64,000 nt of DNA from Vibrio porteresiae DSM 19223 (GTDB taxonomy: Bacteria; Pseudomonadota; Gammaproteobacteria; Enterobacterales; Vibrionaceae). Positions 53,348-62,928 of the stretch are shown piece after piece. The notes beneath the pieces were generated by a model that did no database searches, had not been told where the DNA came from, and saw nothing but the letters and a program-made list of their open reading frames with translations. The stretch lies in the NCBI RefSeq assembly GCF_024347055.1, contig NZ_AP024896.1, positions 682,001 to 746,000 of the forward strand, read 5' to 3'. A program made the translations under genes and the position numbers. Positions within the stretch are counted from its first letter, which is position 1. Each line of letters begins with the position of its first letter.

Positions 53348-54370
53348 ATGCAAAACACCGAAGCGAAACAACCTCTTACTCGAATTCTTACTGGCGATAG
53401 AGCCACAGGTCCTTTGCATCTTGGACATTATGTTGGATCGCTGCAACAGCGTGTCGCGCTGCAATATACTCACGATCAAACCGTACTCGTTGCCGATATG
53501 CAGGGGCTAACGGATAACGCGAACGATCCTAAAAAAGTCTCTTCCAATATCTTAAATGTGGTCGCCGATTATCTCGCAGTCGGTATTGACCCAAACTACA
53601 CCACTATCTGTTTGCAATCACAATTGCCCGCTTTGGCCGAACTGACCATGTATTACAGCAATGTTGTGACTGTGTCACGTTTGGAAAGAAACCCAACAGT
53701 GAAAAGCGAAATCCAGAGCAAAGGTTTTGGTCGTTCTATTCCGACAGGATTTTTTACCTATCCTATCTCACAGGCTGCGGACATTACGGCGTTTCGTGCA
53801 ACCTTAATTCCAGTAGGGGATGACCAACTGCCGATGTTGGAACAAACCAATGAGATTGTGCGTAAAATGAACAGCTTGGCAGGTAAAGAGATTCTGGTTG
53901 AATGCCAAGCCATGTTAAGTAATGCCTCCCGTTTACCAAGTACCGATGGCAAAAACAAGATGTCGAAGTCATTGGGTAACGCGATTAACTTGGGAGCGAC
54001 CGAGAAAGAGATCAAAGCCGCGGTCAAATCCATGTATACCGATCCTACCCATCTTCGTATCGAAGACCCAGGTCAGATTGAAGGCAATATTGTCTTTACT
54101 TACCTTGATGCGTTTCATCCAGACAAAGCCTTAGTCGCGGGACTAAAAGAGCATTATCAGGCTGGCGGTTTGGGCGATGGCCAAACTAAAAAAGTGCTAG
54201 AGGAGTGCTTATTGGAAATGCTGGCGCCCATTCGCGCCCGTCGCACGGAGTTTCTTGCAGATAAAGGCCAACTTATAGAGGTCTTGCGTAAAGGCAGTGC
54301 TGCCGCTCGCGAGCGTACGCAAGAAGTCTTGCATGATGTGCGCGATGTGTTTGGCTTAAATTTGCTTTAG
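53348..54370 (+). CDS. trpS: Tryptophanyl-tRNA synthetase, second type
   Basis: 340 residues from ATG 53348 with GGAG at 53337-53340. Class I motifs are GPLHLGHYVG (HIGH-like) and KMSKS; LIPVGDDQLPMLE holds the substrate region. The protein is clearly different from the E. coli-type TrpRS (GAQPSGELTIGNYMG) and belongs to the other bacterial branch, so the genome probably has a main trpS elsewhere. Branches of this kind can resist indolmycin; that is family knowledge and untested here. Expression is probably tied to Trp-tRNA charging through the leader. Confidence 0.9.
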   Translation: MQNTEAKQPLTRILTGDRATGPLHLGHYVGSLQQRVALQYTHDQTVLVADMQGLTDNANDPKKVSSNILNVVADYLAVGIDPNYTTICLQSQLPALAELTMYYSNVVTVSRLERNPTVKSEIQSKGFGRSIPTGFFTYPISQAADITAFRATLIPVGDDQLPMLEQTNEIVRKMNSLAGKEILVECQAMLSNASRLPSTDGKNKMSKSLGNAINLGATEKEIKAAVKSMYTDPTHLRIEDPGQIEGNIVFTYLDAFHPDKALVAGLKEHYQAGGLGDGQTKKVLEECLLEMLAPIRARRTEFLADKGQLIEVLRKGSAAARERTQEVLHDVRDVFGLNLL

Positions 54371-54393
54371 CACTGGCAGTCACTTGTGATGGT

Positions 54394-54431
54394 GAGACAG
54401 CATTGTCTAAATAGAGCCTATTTGCTGTCTC
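54394..54431 (+). terminator. Nested hairpin after trpS2
   Basis: GAGACAGC pairs with GCTGTCTC, and AAATAG with CTATTT inside it. There is no strong T-run, so efficiency is uncertain. Confidence 0.55.
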
Positions 54432-54516
54432 AATCTCGGTGTTTCGATATGGGACGCGATGGTGCCGTATCGGCCCTTATAAGTGTCGTTTTTTAACTAA
54501 GATGTGTTTTTGTTGA

Positions 54517-55125
54517 TCGAGAGCCATCAAACGTCCGCTATTATGGATCACGTTGGCGACCGCAGCGATTGGTTTTGGCGGTATGTTCTCTGTGTACAGT
54601 TACATCACCCCAACCTTAACCCAAGTATCAGGATTCGAACTGAGCGACGTTCCTCTGGTCCTAGCCTTTTGGGGGCTTGGGATGGTGTTTGGCAACTTGG
54701 TGGGTGGGCGCTTGGCCGATCGTAATCTCATTCGAGCGATTTTTACAATCATGGTGTGGAATGTGCTGAGTTTAGCGCTGTTTGCTTGTGGTGCATCACA
54801 CAAACTGGTCGTGTTGATTGCGCTGTTTATGATTGGTTGTGGTTTTGCATTAGTCCCAGCACTTCAGGTAAGGTTGATGGAAGTAGCGGGGCAAGCTCAG
54901 ACTTTAGCGGCAGCTCTTAACCACAGTGCCTTTAATCTTTCCAATGCGATTGGCGCGAGTCTTGGTGGGTGGTCTATCGCGCTTGGCTGGGGATGGACAT
55001 CGACGGGCTGGGTTGGCTGCGCTCTTGCCCTGTTTGGGATTGTATTGATGGTGTTGTCGATTGGGTATCAACGAGCGTCGGCAAGTAATGAGACGGCTCA
55101 TTTAGCCAAGCGTTGGGAACATTGA
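54517..55125 (+). pseudogene. 5'-truncated MFS transporter gene
   Basis: The frame, open from just after a TGA at 54514, reads AIKRPLLWITLATAAIGFGGMFSVYSYITPTL and on to the end, which is the second half (six helices) of an AraJ/YdhP-type drug or sugar efflux MFS protein of about 390 residues. The first six helices are missing and the upstream DNA is not homologous to them. A TTG at 54553 could start translation but would not give a working transporter. I read it as a decaying remnant. Confidence 0.75.
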
Positions 55126-55214
55126 ACCATAACTCAAACAGTAAACTTGTCTTGTCACACAGACAAACCAGAATCAAATCACTATTTCAATCTAACGACA
55201 AAGGAAACGATGTT

Positions 55215-56042
55215 ATGAACCATACACAGACACTGATTACATTTTCTGACGGTAAGTCGATTCCGCAAATTGGCCTAGGCGTTTGGCAAGCAACGCAGCA
55301 ACAAGCCGCGGCCTCGGTCTCTCATGCTTTGAAATCCGGTTATCGCCATATTGATACTGCTGCGATTTACCAAAACGAAGAGGGGGTTGGGCAAGGGATT
55401 CAGCAGTCGGGTGTGCCGCGTGATGAAATTTTTGTCACCACTAAGGTATGGAATGACGCGCAAGGCTATCAAGAGGCGACACAAGCGTTGCACGCAAGTT
55501 TGGATCGTTTGCAGTTAGACTATGTCGACCTGCTACTGATTCACTGGCCGACGCCAAAGCAGGATCGTTTTGTTGATACTTGGCGTGCTTTCATTGACGC
55601 ACAAAAAGCGGGCAAAGTACGCTCTATTGGGGTTTCCAATTTCAACGCGAATCATCTGCAGCGCCTGATTGAGGAGACCAAAGTTGCCCCAGTGATCAAC
55701 CAAATTGAATTGCACCCTTATCTGCAGCAAGTGGAGTTACGTGCTTTTCATCAAGAGCACCATATTGTTACTCAAGCGTGGAGTCCATTGGGACAAGGCG
55801 AAGTGCTTAGTGATCCTGTCATTGGTACGATCGCCAAAGAGCATGGTAAAACTCCAGCACAAATTATTATCCGCTGGCATATGCAGTTGGGTAATGTGGC
55901 GATTCCAAAGTCAGTAACGCCATCGCGTATTGAGAGTAACTTTCAGGTCTTTGACTTTGAGCTCAATGATCAAGAAATGGCGCAAATCGCACAGTTGGAC
56001 CAAGGGCGTAGGATGGGACCTGACCCTCTGACCTTTGGCTAA
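55215..56042 (+). CDS. dkgA: Aldo/keto reductase, DkgA-like
   Basis: 275 residues from ATG 55215 with AAGGA nine bases ahead. The AKR tetrad is present: Asp and Tyr in HIDTAAIYQNEEGVG, Lys in FVTTKVWN and His in LLLIHWP. The late IPKSVTPSRIESNFQVFDFEL motif binds NADPH. It matches 2,5-diketo-gluconate/methylglyoxal reductases of the AKR5 group. It follows the truncated MFS gene but has its own terminator. Confidence 0.87.
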   Translation: MNHTQTLITFSDGKSIPQIGLGVWQATQQQAAASVSHALKSGYRHIDTAAIYQNEEGVGQGIQQSGVPRDEIFVTTKVWNDAQGYQEATQALHASLDRLQLDYVDLLLIHWPTPKQDRFVDTWRAFIDAQKAGKVRSIGVSNFNANHLQRLIEETKVAPVINQIELHPYLQQVELRAFHQEHHIVTQAWSPLGQGEVLSDPVIGTIAKEHGKTPAQIIIRWHMQLGNVAIPKSVTPSRIESNFQVFDFELNDQEMAQIAQLDQGRRMGPDPLTFG

Positions 56043-56078
56043 TCTTAGACAAGATTTCCTTCCAATCTCCATAACAAT

Positions 56079-56117
56079 AGGGCAGACCATTATGACGATG
56101 GACTGCCCTTATTTTTT
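56079..56117 (+). terminator. Terminator after the aldo/keto reductase gene
   Basis: AGGGCAG and CTGCCCT pair, with inner CCAT and ATGG extending the stem, followed by TTATTTTTT. Confidence 0.85.
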
Positions 56118-56419
56118 ACGTTGTGATTGACCATGCTAGTCATCGGCAAATTTAACCCAAATCTTGCCAACCCCAATTTAAGTCAGCTTTGTGTAAGCTA
56201 AGTCAACGGTGTGCAGGATTTGTTCTTAAGTGAGGCATGAGGGCAAAAATGGCGTCAAGAGAGCGTAGGGGAAAGGTTAAGCTTTTTACCGAAAGTAATG
56301 TGTCCTAATGGCGCAATGTTGTGACGAGTAGAGGTGGAATCTGTGATTGGATAAACTGGGCCTAAGCGAAAAGTGCAAGGCACTTTTATCCCAATAGATT
56401 TCAATCAAACCGGTGACGT
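56118..56419. other. Intergenic region upstream of the acyltransferase gene
   Basis: About 300 bp between the reductase terminator and the acyltransferase start. I see no gene, RNA or clear operator in it. Confidence 0.5.
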
Positions 56420-57403
56420 ATGCGGCTTTACACACTCGACGTTATGAAAGCGATAGCCGCCTTTTTTGTAATTACATTGCATGTGGGGCTATTTAAAGAA
56501 TTTAACCATGTCTATGGCGAGATCATCCGATTGTCTGGACGCTGGGCAGTGCCATTTTTCTTTATGGTGACAGGCTTCTTTATCGGTTCAAAAGGGCTAG
56601 AAGACCGCCTCGGTGGACAAGCGTTGAAAATCGGTAAAATATTTCTGATTTCGTCACTGATGTATTTGCCATACATCTACATCAAACATGATTTCAGTGC
56701 GGATAAAATTGGCGAGCGGGTGATGTCTGATACCGTGATTATCTCCGGTATGTCATTTCATCTTTGGTATCTTTCGTCGCTGATGTTTGGTTTAGTCACG
56801 TTTAAGTTATTGATTCAGCGGGTTTCGATGGGCACCATGTGGGCCGTCTCTGCTGCGATTGTGTGTGCCTATTTTGCGGTGGATCTGTTTCCTGATCTGA
56901 CGCACAACGAAAACTGGTTCCGCCATTTTATTTCAGTGCCATGCCTGTTCATTGGCTATGTTGTAAGTGGTATGGATCGAAACAAAATTCAGATGCCCGT
57001 GGTTTATACGGTGTTGGCTGTCAGTCTCATTGGTATTTATGGTTTACCGTATCTATTGCAAGGCGACGATACTCGTTCGATCATCTTGCGCCAATTTCCT
57101 ATCTTTGTGATTCCATTTTGTATCGCATTGCTGCTCATCGGAGTGAAATCGCAAATGGACAATAATAGGGTCGCTGACATTGGTCGCGATTATTCGCTGC
57201 TGATCTACACCAGCCATCCCATCTGGATGTGGATATTACAAGAGTGGGTTTTGCCCCAAGCGTGGCAAACAGACACTGCGGTGGCATTGACGACGTTTGT
57301 CGTTGCGACTGCGTTTGCCATCGCGCTCAAGCACTATTGGCACGGTGCTTATCGCGTACTTAATGGCGAATCTTGGCAGCGTAAAATAAAACCGATTGCA
57401 TAA
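56420..57403 (+). CDS. Acyltransferase family 3 membrane protein
   Basis: 327 residues with about ten membrane helices. The start MRLYTLDVMKAIAAFFVITLHVGL carries the family's early His, and RWAVPFFFMVTGFF is the second conserved motif. Such proteins O-acetylate surface glycans or lipids from the inner membrane. No polysaccharide locus surrounds it, so the substrate is open. Confidence 0.85.
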   Translation: MRLYTLDVMKAIAAFFVITLHVGLFKEFNHVYGEIIRLSGRWAVPFFFMVTGFFIGSKGLEDRLGGQALKIGKIFLISSLMYLPYIYIKHDFSADKIGERVMSDTVIISGMSFHLWYLSSLMFGLVTFKLLIQRVSMGTMWAVSAAIVCAYFAVDLFPDLTHNENWFRHFISVPCLFIGYVVSGMDRNKIQMPVVYTVLAVSLIGIYGLPYLLQGDDTRSIILRQFPIFVIPFCIALLLIGVKSQMDNNRVADIGRDYSLLIYTSHPIWMWILQEWVLPQAWQTDTAVALTTFVVATAFAIALKHYWHGAYRVLNGESWQRKIKPIA

Positions 57404-57420
57404 CTGTGTGAATTAAATTG

Positions 57421-57450
57421 AGCCCGCATGATGCGGGCTGTTTATTTTGT
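57421..57450 (+). terminator. Terminator after the acyltransferase gene
   Basis: AGCCCGCAT and ATGCGGGCT pair and are followed by GTTTATTTTG. Confidence 0.85.
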
Positions 57451-57516
57451 ACAGAGAAAACCCCCAGCTTGGCTGGGGGGTTCCGTTGAGCTTATAGCTA
57501 TAAGTCAGTTATAAAA

Positions 57517-57585
57517 CCCCTTTCAATTTGTTAGAAATACCTTGTGGTCTGGCAACTACAAGAGTTAATCAGAAATTGAAAGGGG
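57517..57585 (+). promoter_or_regulatory. Inverted repeat masking the tnpA ribosome site
   Basis: CCCCTTTCAATTT (57517-57529) is perfectly complementary to AAATTGAAAGGGG (57573-57585), which includes the tnpA Shine-Dalgarno. IS200 is known to keep transposase translation low by such a leader hairpin. Confidence 0.75.
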
Positions 57586-57593
57586 GTCCCAAT

Positions 57594-58055
57594 ATGGGGG
57601 ACGAGAAGAGCTTAGCTCACACAAGATGGAACTGTAAATATCATATAGTATTCGCACCCAAATATAGAAGGCAGGTGTTCTACGGTGAAAAACGTCGAGC
57701 AGTTGGAGAAATCTTGCGAAAGCTATGTGAATGGAAAGACGTGAATATACTCGAGGCTGAATGCTGTAAAGATCATGTTCATATGCTTTTAGAAATCCCA
57801 CCGAAGTTGAGTGTTTCAGGTTTTATGGGATATTTAAAAGGTAAAAGTAGTTTGATGCTCTATGAGCGATTTGGGGATTTGAAGTTCAAATACCGAAATC
57901 GAGAATTTTGGTGCCGGGGTTATTACGTTGATACAGTCGGCAAAAATACAAGCCAGATCCAAAGTTACATCAAGCATCAATTAGATCAAGATAAAATGGG
58001 AGAGCAACTGTCGATCCCATATTCAGGTAACCCGTTTACGGGTCGCAAGAAATAG
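57594..58055 (+). CDS. tnpA: IS200 transposase TnpA (Y1 HUH)
   Basis: 153 residues from ATG 57594 with AGGGGG in front. It has the HUH motif in DHVHMLL and the C-terminal catalytic tyrosine region SYIKHQLDQDK, matching IS200/IS605 TnpA in length and order. It excises and inserts single-stranded DNA at replication forks. The frame is intact, so the element may be active. Confidence 0.95.
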   Translation: MGDEKSLAHTRWNCKYHIVFAPKYRRQVFYGEKRRAVGEILRKLCEWKDVNILEAECCKDHVHMLLEIPPKLSVSGFMGYLKGKSSLMLYERFGDLKFKYRNREFWCRGYYVDTVGKNTSQIQSYIKHQLDQDKMGEQLSIPYSGNPFTGRKK

Positions 58056-58260
58056 TCATATGCAAATGTCAGATCACGATGCGCCTGCTAGGGCGCTGCT
58101 GGTAGGAGAGCCTTATAGGCGCATATGAAAAACCTCCGGCTATGCCGGAGGATATTTTTTGATTTTACGCGAAAAAACCTCATTAAAACAACGAACTGGA
58201 TCTTTATGGTGATGAGCGCATAATATTAGACTTTATTAAAATAATGGAACGTAAAGTCAA

Positions 58261-59246
58261 ATGAGCTCTGTCACACCACTTAAACGTCTGCGTCGTTTAC
58301 GCAGAACTCCCGTTATTCGCACTATGCTGCAAGAACACGACTTCAAATTGACGGATTTAATTCATCCCTTATTTATTGAAGAAGGGATCACTGAGCCGCA
58401 TGCCATCAGCACGTTACCCGGTATTGAACGATTGCCAGAAAGCCAGTTGGCAGATGAGGTAGAAGCGCTGTATCAACTAGGGGTCGTGCGGTCATGCCGT
58501 TCGGTATTTCACATCATAAAGATGATTGTGGCAGCGATACGTTTAACCCAGATGGTTTGTTGGCGCGGATGATTCGCACTATTAAACAGGCGTGTCCAGA
58601 GATGCTGGTGGTGCCGGATATCTGTTTTTGTGAATACACTACCCATGGTCACTGCGGCATATTTGATGGTGAACACGTCGATAATGACGCCACGTTGGAC
58701 ATTTTGGTGAAACAGTGTGTTGTCGCTGCGCAAGCGGGCGCGGATATGCTGGCTCCGTCATCAATGATGGACGGACAAGTTCGCGCGATTCGTGATGGCT
58801 TGGATGCGGCGGGCTATAAGCATGTGTCGATTTTGGCGCACGCTGTGAAATTTGCCTCTTCATTCTATGGTCCATTTCGCGTTGCGGTAGACAGTGAACT
58901 CAAAGGTGACCGTAAAGCCTACCAATTGGATTTTGCTAACAGCCATCAAGCGATGCAAGAAGCGCTATTGGATGAAGAAGAAGGGGCAGACATCTTGATG
59001 GTGAAACCGGGAACACCTTATCTTGATGTGGTAGCCAACCTGCGCCGTGAAACACATTTACCCCTTGCGGTTTATCAAGTCGGTGGAGAATACGCAGCGA
59101 TAAAATTTGCAGCATTGGCGGGCGCGCTTGATGAAAAAAGAGCGGTCTTTGAAACCTTGACTGGTTTTAAACGTGCTGGTGCGCAGATCATCGTCAGTTA
59201 CTATACAAAACAAGTTGCACAGTGGTTGGCGCAAGAAAGTGACTAG
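58261..59246 (+). pseudogene. hemB: hemB paralogue (porphobilinogen synthase) with a one-base frameshift
   Basis: Two overlapping frames together give a complete HemB of about 328 residues. The first (58261 on) covers the N-terminal arm to YQLGV; the second reads from [20 protein letters not shown] to the end. One base is missing near 58483-58485 (GGGGTCGTGCGG). Key residues survive: Cys cluster [12 protein letters not shown], Lys in [12 protein letters not shown] and Lys in [11 protein letters not shown]. HemB condenses two 5-aminolevulinate in haem synthesis. The genome should hold a main hemB elsewhere. A sequencing error is possible. Confidence 0.8.
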
Positions 59247-59301
59247 TGGCTTGTTGTCATCGATAAACACGCCGCTTTGCTGATAGTAGCGAAGCAAATG
59301 A

Positions 59302-59328
59302 GTAGGGTGAGCTATAGGCTCATCCTAC
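59302..59328 (+). terminator. Hairpin after the hemB paralogue
   Basis: GTAGGGTGAGC and GCTCATCCTAC pair around TATAG; no clean T-run follows. Confidence 0.55.
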
Positions 59329-59576
59329 GCCCTCTATAAATCTATTTGTTATTCTTCTTTATTTAACCCTATGAAATATGTGTTATTTCTAATGTCATAG
59401 TTGGCAATATGTGCTCACATTTTGCGTAAGAAATACATATTTACCCTCGTTACACTGACGGCCTTTAACGTTGCATTAATGCATTTTGGTGATGGATTTA
59501 TTGATGCATGAGCGCTTTTGGCGTTCACCAATAAAACGTTGTCACAAGCCCGAGTGAATGAAACGAGGACCACCTC
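59329..59576. other. Region upstream of cioA
   Basis: About 250 bp that must contain the cioAB promoter. ACGAGGACC is the cioA ribosome site. I could not identify a convincing regulator site in it. Confidence 0.5.
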
Positions 59577-60917
59577 ATGTTAGAAACTCTTATGCTGTCG
59601 CGCATTCAATTTGCCGCCAACATCAGTTTTCATATTTTATTTCCTACCTTGACCATCGCCCTTGGTTGGCTGCTGGTTTTTTACAAATGGCGCTTTCATC
59701 GCACTGGTGATGACCTATGGCTTAGTGTGTATTACTTTTGGGTCAAGATCTTTGCGCTAACATTTGCGTTGGGCGTGGTCTCTGGGATCACGATGAGCTT
59801 TCAGTTTGGTACCAACTGGCCCGGGTTTATGGAAAAAGTGGGTAACGTTGCAGGACCACTTTTAGGCTATGAGGTGATGACAGCCTTTTTTATGGAAGCG
59901 ACCTTTTTGGGCGTGATGCTGTTTGGTCGAGGGCGAGTGCCTGAGTGGCTGCATAACCTAGCCACAGTGCTGGTGGCGGTGGGAACGACGATTTCAGCGT
60001 TTTGGATCTTAGTGCTCAATAGTTGGATGCATACCCCTCAAGGCCATGAATTAATTGATGGTGTGGTGCATGTCGTGAGTTGGTATGAGGTCATCTTTAA
60101 TCCATCATTGCCTTATCGATTAGCTCATATGTTACTTGCCTCGGGATTAACCGCGTGCTTTGTGACGGCTGGGGTATCGGCTTATCAGCTCATTAAACGT
60201 AAACAGTTTCAGCCAGCACAACGTGCATTTAAGGTTGCTGTAACGGTTGCTGCCGTGCTTGCCCCACTACAAATGTTTGTGGGTGATTTACACGGATTAA
60301 ACACTCTTGAACATCAGCCGGCAAAAATAGCTGCGATGGAAGGGGTATGGGAGACGAAGCAAGGGGCGCCACTCGTGCTATTTGCTGTACCTAATGAAGA
60401 GACGCGCACTAATGATTGGGCGATCGAAATACCCAATTTGGCCAGTTTGATCCTCACTCATGATATCGATGGAGAATTGCAAGGGCTCAATGAGTTTGCA
60501 CCGGATCACCCACCAGTGAAACCGCTTTTTTTTGGTTTTCGTATCATGGTCGGCGTTGGCGTGCTAATGCTTATCGTCAGTTGGATTGGCGCATGGAAAG
60601 TACATCGAGCCCAAATACTCACACCTAAGATGCTGACTCTCTTTGTAGTGATGACTTTCTCTGGGTGGATTGCCACTTTAGCTGGATGGTATGTCACTGA
60701 GGTAGGTCGCCAGCCGTGGCTAGTGACAGGAGTGTTGCGAACTGCCGATGCCGTTACCCCTGTAGCAGGAACGTCGGTGGCCTTATCATTAACGCTGTAT
60801 CTCATCACTTATGCCGTGTTGCTTTATGCTTATCTACACACGATTTTCTATCTCGCGCGTAAAGGGTTAACAGAACAACCATCCCATTTAGTTGTAGCAG
60901 AGGAGGCGAAAGCATGA
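59577..60917 (+). CDS. cioA: Cytochrome bd-type quinol oxidase subunit I (CioA type)
   Basis: 446 residues with nine membrane helices. Haem ligands are the His in ISFHILFPTLTI and the His in YRLAHMLLASG, with the Met region near the end of the loop. GWYVTEVGRQPW is strictly conserved in this family. The Q-loop is short, which is the mark of CioA (cyanide-insensitive) as opposed to E. coli-type CydA. It oxidises ubiquinol and reduces oxygen to water without proton pumping. cioB follows with a 4-base overlap. Confidence 0.93.
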   Translation: MLETLMLSRIQFAANISFHILFPTLTIALGWLLVFYKWRFHRTGDDLWLSVYYFWVKIFALTFALGVVSGITMSFQFGTNWPGFMEKVGNVAGPLLGYEVMTAFFMEATFLGVMLFGRGRVPEWLHNLATVLVAVGTTISAFWILVLNSWMHTPQGHELIDGVVHVVSWYEVIFNPSLPYRLAHMLLASGLTACFVTAGVSAYQLIKRKQFQPAQRAFKVAVTVAAVLAPLQMFVGDLHGLNTLEHQPAKIAAMEGVWETKQGAPLVLFAVPNEETRTNDWAIEIPNLASLILTHDIDGELQGLNEFAPDHPPVKPLFFGFRIMVGVGVLMLIVSWIGAWKVHRAQILTPKMLTLFVVMTFSGWIATLAGWYVTEVGRQPWLVTGVLRTADAVTPVAGTSVALSLTLYLITYAVLLYAYLHTIFYLARKGLTEQPSHLVVAEEAKA

Positions 60918-61906
60918 TGCAGTATCTACCGGAAATTTATCTGTTATTACTTGGCTTTGCGGTGTTCATGTATGCGGTACTCGATGGCTACGATCTTGGA
61001 ATTGGCATGTTATTGCCGCTGCATAATGAACCTCAGCGTGACAAAATGATTGCGTCGATAGGACCATTTTGGGACGCGAACGAAACATGGCTGGTGTTGG
61101 CGGTTGGGATTTTATTGATCGCCTTTCCAACGGCGCACAGCCAGATTTTGACCGAGCTATACCTTCCAACGACCTTGATGCTGATTGGATTAATCATGCG
61201 TGGTGTTTCGTTTGATTTTCGAGCTAAAGCCAGAGCAGACCACAAAGACCGCTGGGATAAGTGCTTCAAATTGGGTTCCTTTGTTGCCGCTAGCACACAA
61301 GGGTATATGGTGGGGCGTTACGTGCTGGGATTCTCCGACACAATAGCCTCGTATGCGTTCGCAGTATTAAGCGCGCTTTGTGTTACCGCCGCTTATATTT
61401 ATATTGGTGGAACATGGCTAGTATTAAAAACCGATGGACAACTCCAAAAGCAAGCTGCGCTATGGGCGCGTAAAGCAGGCGTCATTGCCTTACTTGGCAT
61501 TGTGGCAGTCAGCATTGCCAATCCGTTAGTGAGTCCACATGTGGCCGAGCGTTGGTTTCAGTTTCCAGCTGTCTTGATGTTAGCACCAGTGCCCATTTTG
61601 GTATTTGGGTTGGTTTTTGCCATCGATCGCTATCTTGTGCGAGTCCCGACACGGGATGATTTCGGGGTGCATTTACCGTTTTCAGGAGTGATTGCACTGT
61701 TTGCATTGAGCTTTTTTGGCTTAGCCTACAGTTTTTTCCCTGAAGTCGTGCCGGGACAATTGACGGCTCAGCAGGCAGCCAGTGCGCCAGAAACATTGCT
61801 AATTACTGGGATTGGCGTAGTGATTGTGATGCCGATGATCTTGATGTACACCTTTGTGGTGTATCGAATTTTCAAAGGTAAAGCAGCCGATCTGAGTTAT
61901 AAATAA
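60914..61906 (+). CDS. cioB: Cytochrome bd-type quinol oxidase subunit II (CioB type)
   Basis: 330 residues starting at ATG 60914 (ATG 60917 also possible) with AGGAGG at 60901-60906 inside cioA. It has the YAVLDGYDLGIGML and FWDANETWLVLAVG signatures of CydB. It pairs with CioA to form the oxidase. No cydX-like small ORF follows, as is usual for the Cio type. Confidence 0.93.
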   Translation: MMQYLPEIYLLLLGFAVFMYAVLDGYDLGIGMLLPLHNEPQRDKMIASIGPFWDANETWLVLAVGILLIAFPTAHSQILTELYLPTTLMLIGLIMRGVSFDFRAKARADHKDRWDKCFKLGSFVAASTQGYMVGRYVLGFSDTIASYAFAVLSALCVTAAYIYIGGTWLVLKTDGQLQKQAALWARKAGVIALLGIVAVSIANPLVSPHVAERWFQFPAVLMLAPVPILVFGLVFAIDRYLVRVPTRDDFGVHLPFSGVIALFALSFFGLAYSFFPEVVPGQLTAQQAASAPETLLITGIGVVIVMPMILMYTFVVYRIFKGKAADLSYK

Positions 61907-61941
61907 TGTGAGCTAATGGGGCTAAGTGCACAAATAGGTTA

Positions 61942-61974
61942 GCATTGGCACCTGTGGTCACATGGTGCCAATGC
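61942..61974. terminator. Long perfect hairpin between cioB and the PEP-CTERM gene
   Basis: GCATTGGCACC and GGTGCCAATGC form an 11-bp perfect stem, and TGTG/CACA extends it inside. There is no T-run, so it is a hairpin of likely terminator or RNA-stability role between convergent genes. Confidence 0.65.
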
Positions 61975-61998
61975 ATTCAATGAGCGAGATGGTTTGGC

Positions 61999-62913
61999 TT
62001 ATGCGTGAGATTTTCTAGCGCGTTTAACACCTAATAAGCATAATCCGAGACCAAATAGTCCCAAGGTCGCTGGCTCCGGTACATCGTTATCTGGAATATC
62101 GACGGTGTCTAACGAAGCGCCCATCACGGCATAATAGCTCAAAGATACTGAGCTATTGGCGAGTAGAGTGCCGATGTCAAAAGCGATACCAATTGTATAG
62201 TCGCCATTACCGTCATTTGTACCGCTGAGATAGGTACTCGCAGAGGTAGACCAACTCGAGGAAACACCGGTATTGTGACTGACGTCGGAATCAGAATAGT
62301 ACCCAATGGTTAAGCCTGTGCTCGATCCTTCGGCATAAACCCAATCATTTGGATCAAGTGAGGCGCTGCCACGTCCATTGACGGTTGTGTAGGAACCATA
62401 GGTAGCCATATCTGGATCGGGATCGAGCACGCGTAAGAAGGTAAGGTCGGTTAAATCTTGTAAAGCGGTAATCATGGTTGTAAAACCAATTCTTTCATCA
62501 CCATCATTAAAAAAGGTCTCGATATTAATCGCAAAGTAATCGCCGTAGACAGCACTCCAAGAGATGGCGTGATCGTAGGAGCTGGAACTCGATATATCTG
62601 TTAGCGTGCCACCAGAAATACTATTTGAACCGTCATTATTATTGCCGACATTTCCTGTTTGTGATGAGCTGATATAAAAACCTTCAAAAGGCGTGCCTGG
62701 AGTTAAATAGTCATTTATCGACCAAGCAGATGTTCCTGTTACATCGTGAATTATCCCTGGAGATGTACTTCCTCCTGCTCCTAGAGTACCATTGTCACTG
62801 ACAGCAGTGAGTACATAATCCCCCTCCATAGTGATATAAGCAGCATGCGCGATTGAGCTTGCTGTCATCATGGCAATTAAAGAGAGTAGTGTGGTTATTT
62901 TTTGCATCTGCAT
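61999..62913 (-). CDS. PEP-CTERM sorting-signal protein
   Basis: 304 residues from ATG 62913 (GGAG nine bases ahead). An N-terminal signal peptide (about 1-25) precedes a Ser/Thr/Gly/Asp-rich, beta-type mature part. The C-terminus VPEPATLGLFGLGLCLLGVKRARK is a full PEP-CTERM tail: PEP motif, membrane helix and basic end. Such proteins are cut and anchored by exosortase, usually in strains that make exopolysaccharide. The function of the body is unknown, and no exosortase gene lies in this window. Confidence 0.88.
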   Translation of the reverse strand: MQMQKITTLLSLIAMMTASSIAHAAYITMEGDYVLTAVSDNGTLGAGGSTSPGIIHDVTGTSAWSINDYLTPGTPFEGFYISSSQTGNVGNNNDGSNSISGGTLTDISSSSSYDHAISWSAVYGDYFAINIETFFNDGDERIGFTTMITALQDLTDLTFLRVLDPDPDMATYGSYTTVNGRGSASLDPNDWVYAEGSSTGLTIGYYSDSDVSHNTGVSSSWSTSASTYLSGTNDGNGDYTIGIAFDIGTLLANSSVSLSYYAVMGASLDTVDIPDNDVPEPATLGLFGLGLCLLGVKRARKSHA

Positions 62914-62928
62914 TATTATCGACTCCAT

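Larger units (their letters stand above)
57455..58165 (+). mobile_element. IS200-like insertion sequence (ends approximate)
   Basis: The element carries a single HUH tnpA and lacks terminal inverted repeats. Subterminal hairpins mark its ends: CCCCCAGC/GCTGGGGG at 57461-57479 on the left and CCTCCGGC/GCCGGAGG at 58133-58151 on the right. Total size about 0.7 kb fits IS200. It sits between the acyltransferase and hemB paralogue genes. The exact cleavage points cannot be read. Confidence 0.85.
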
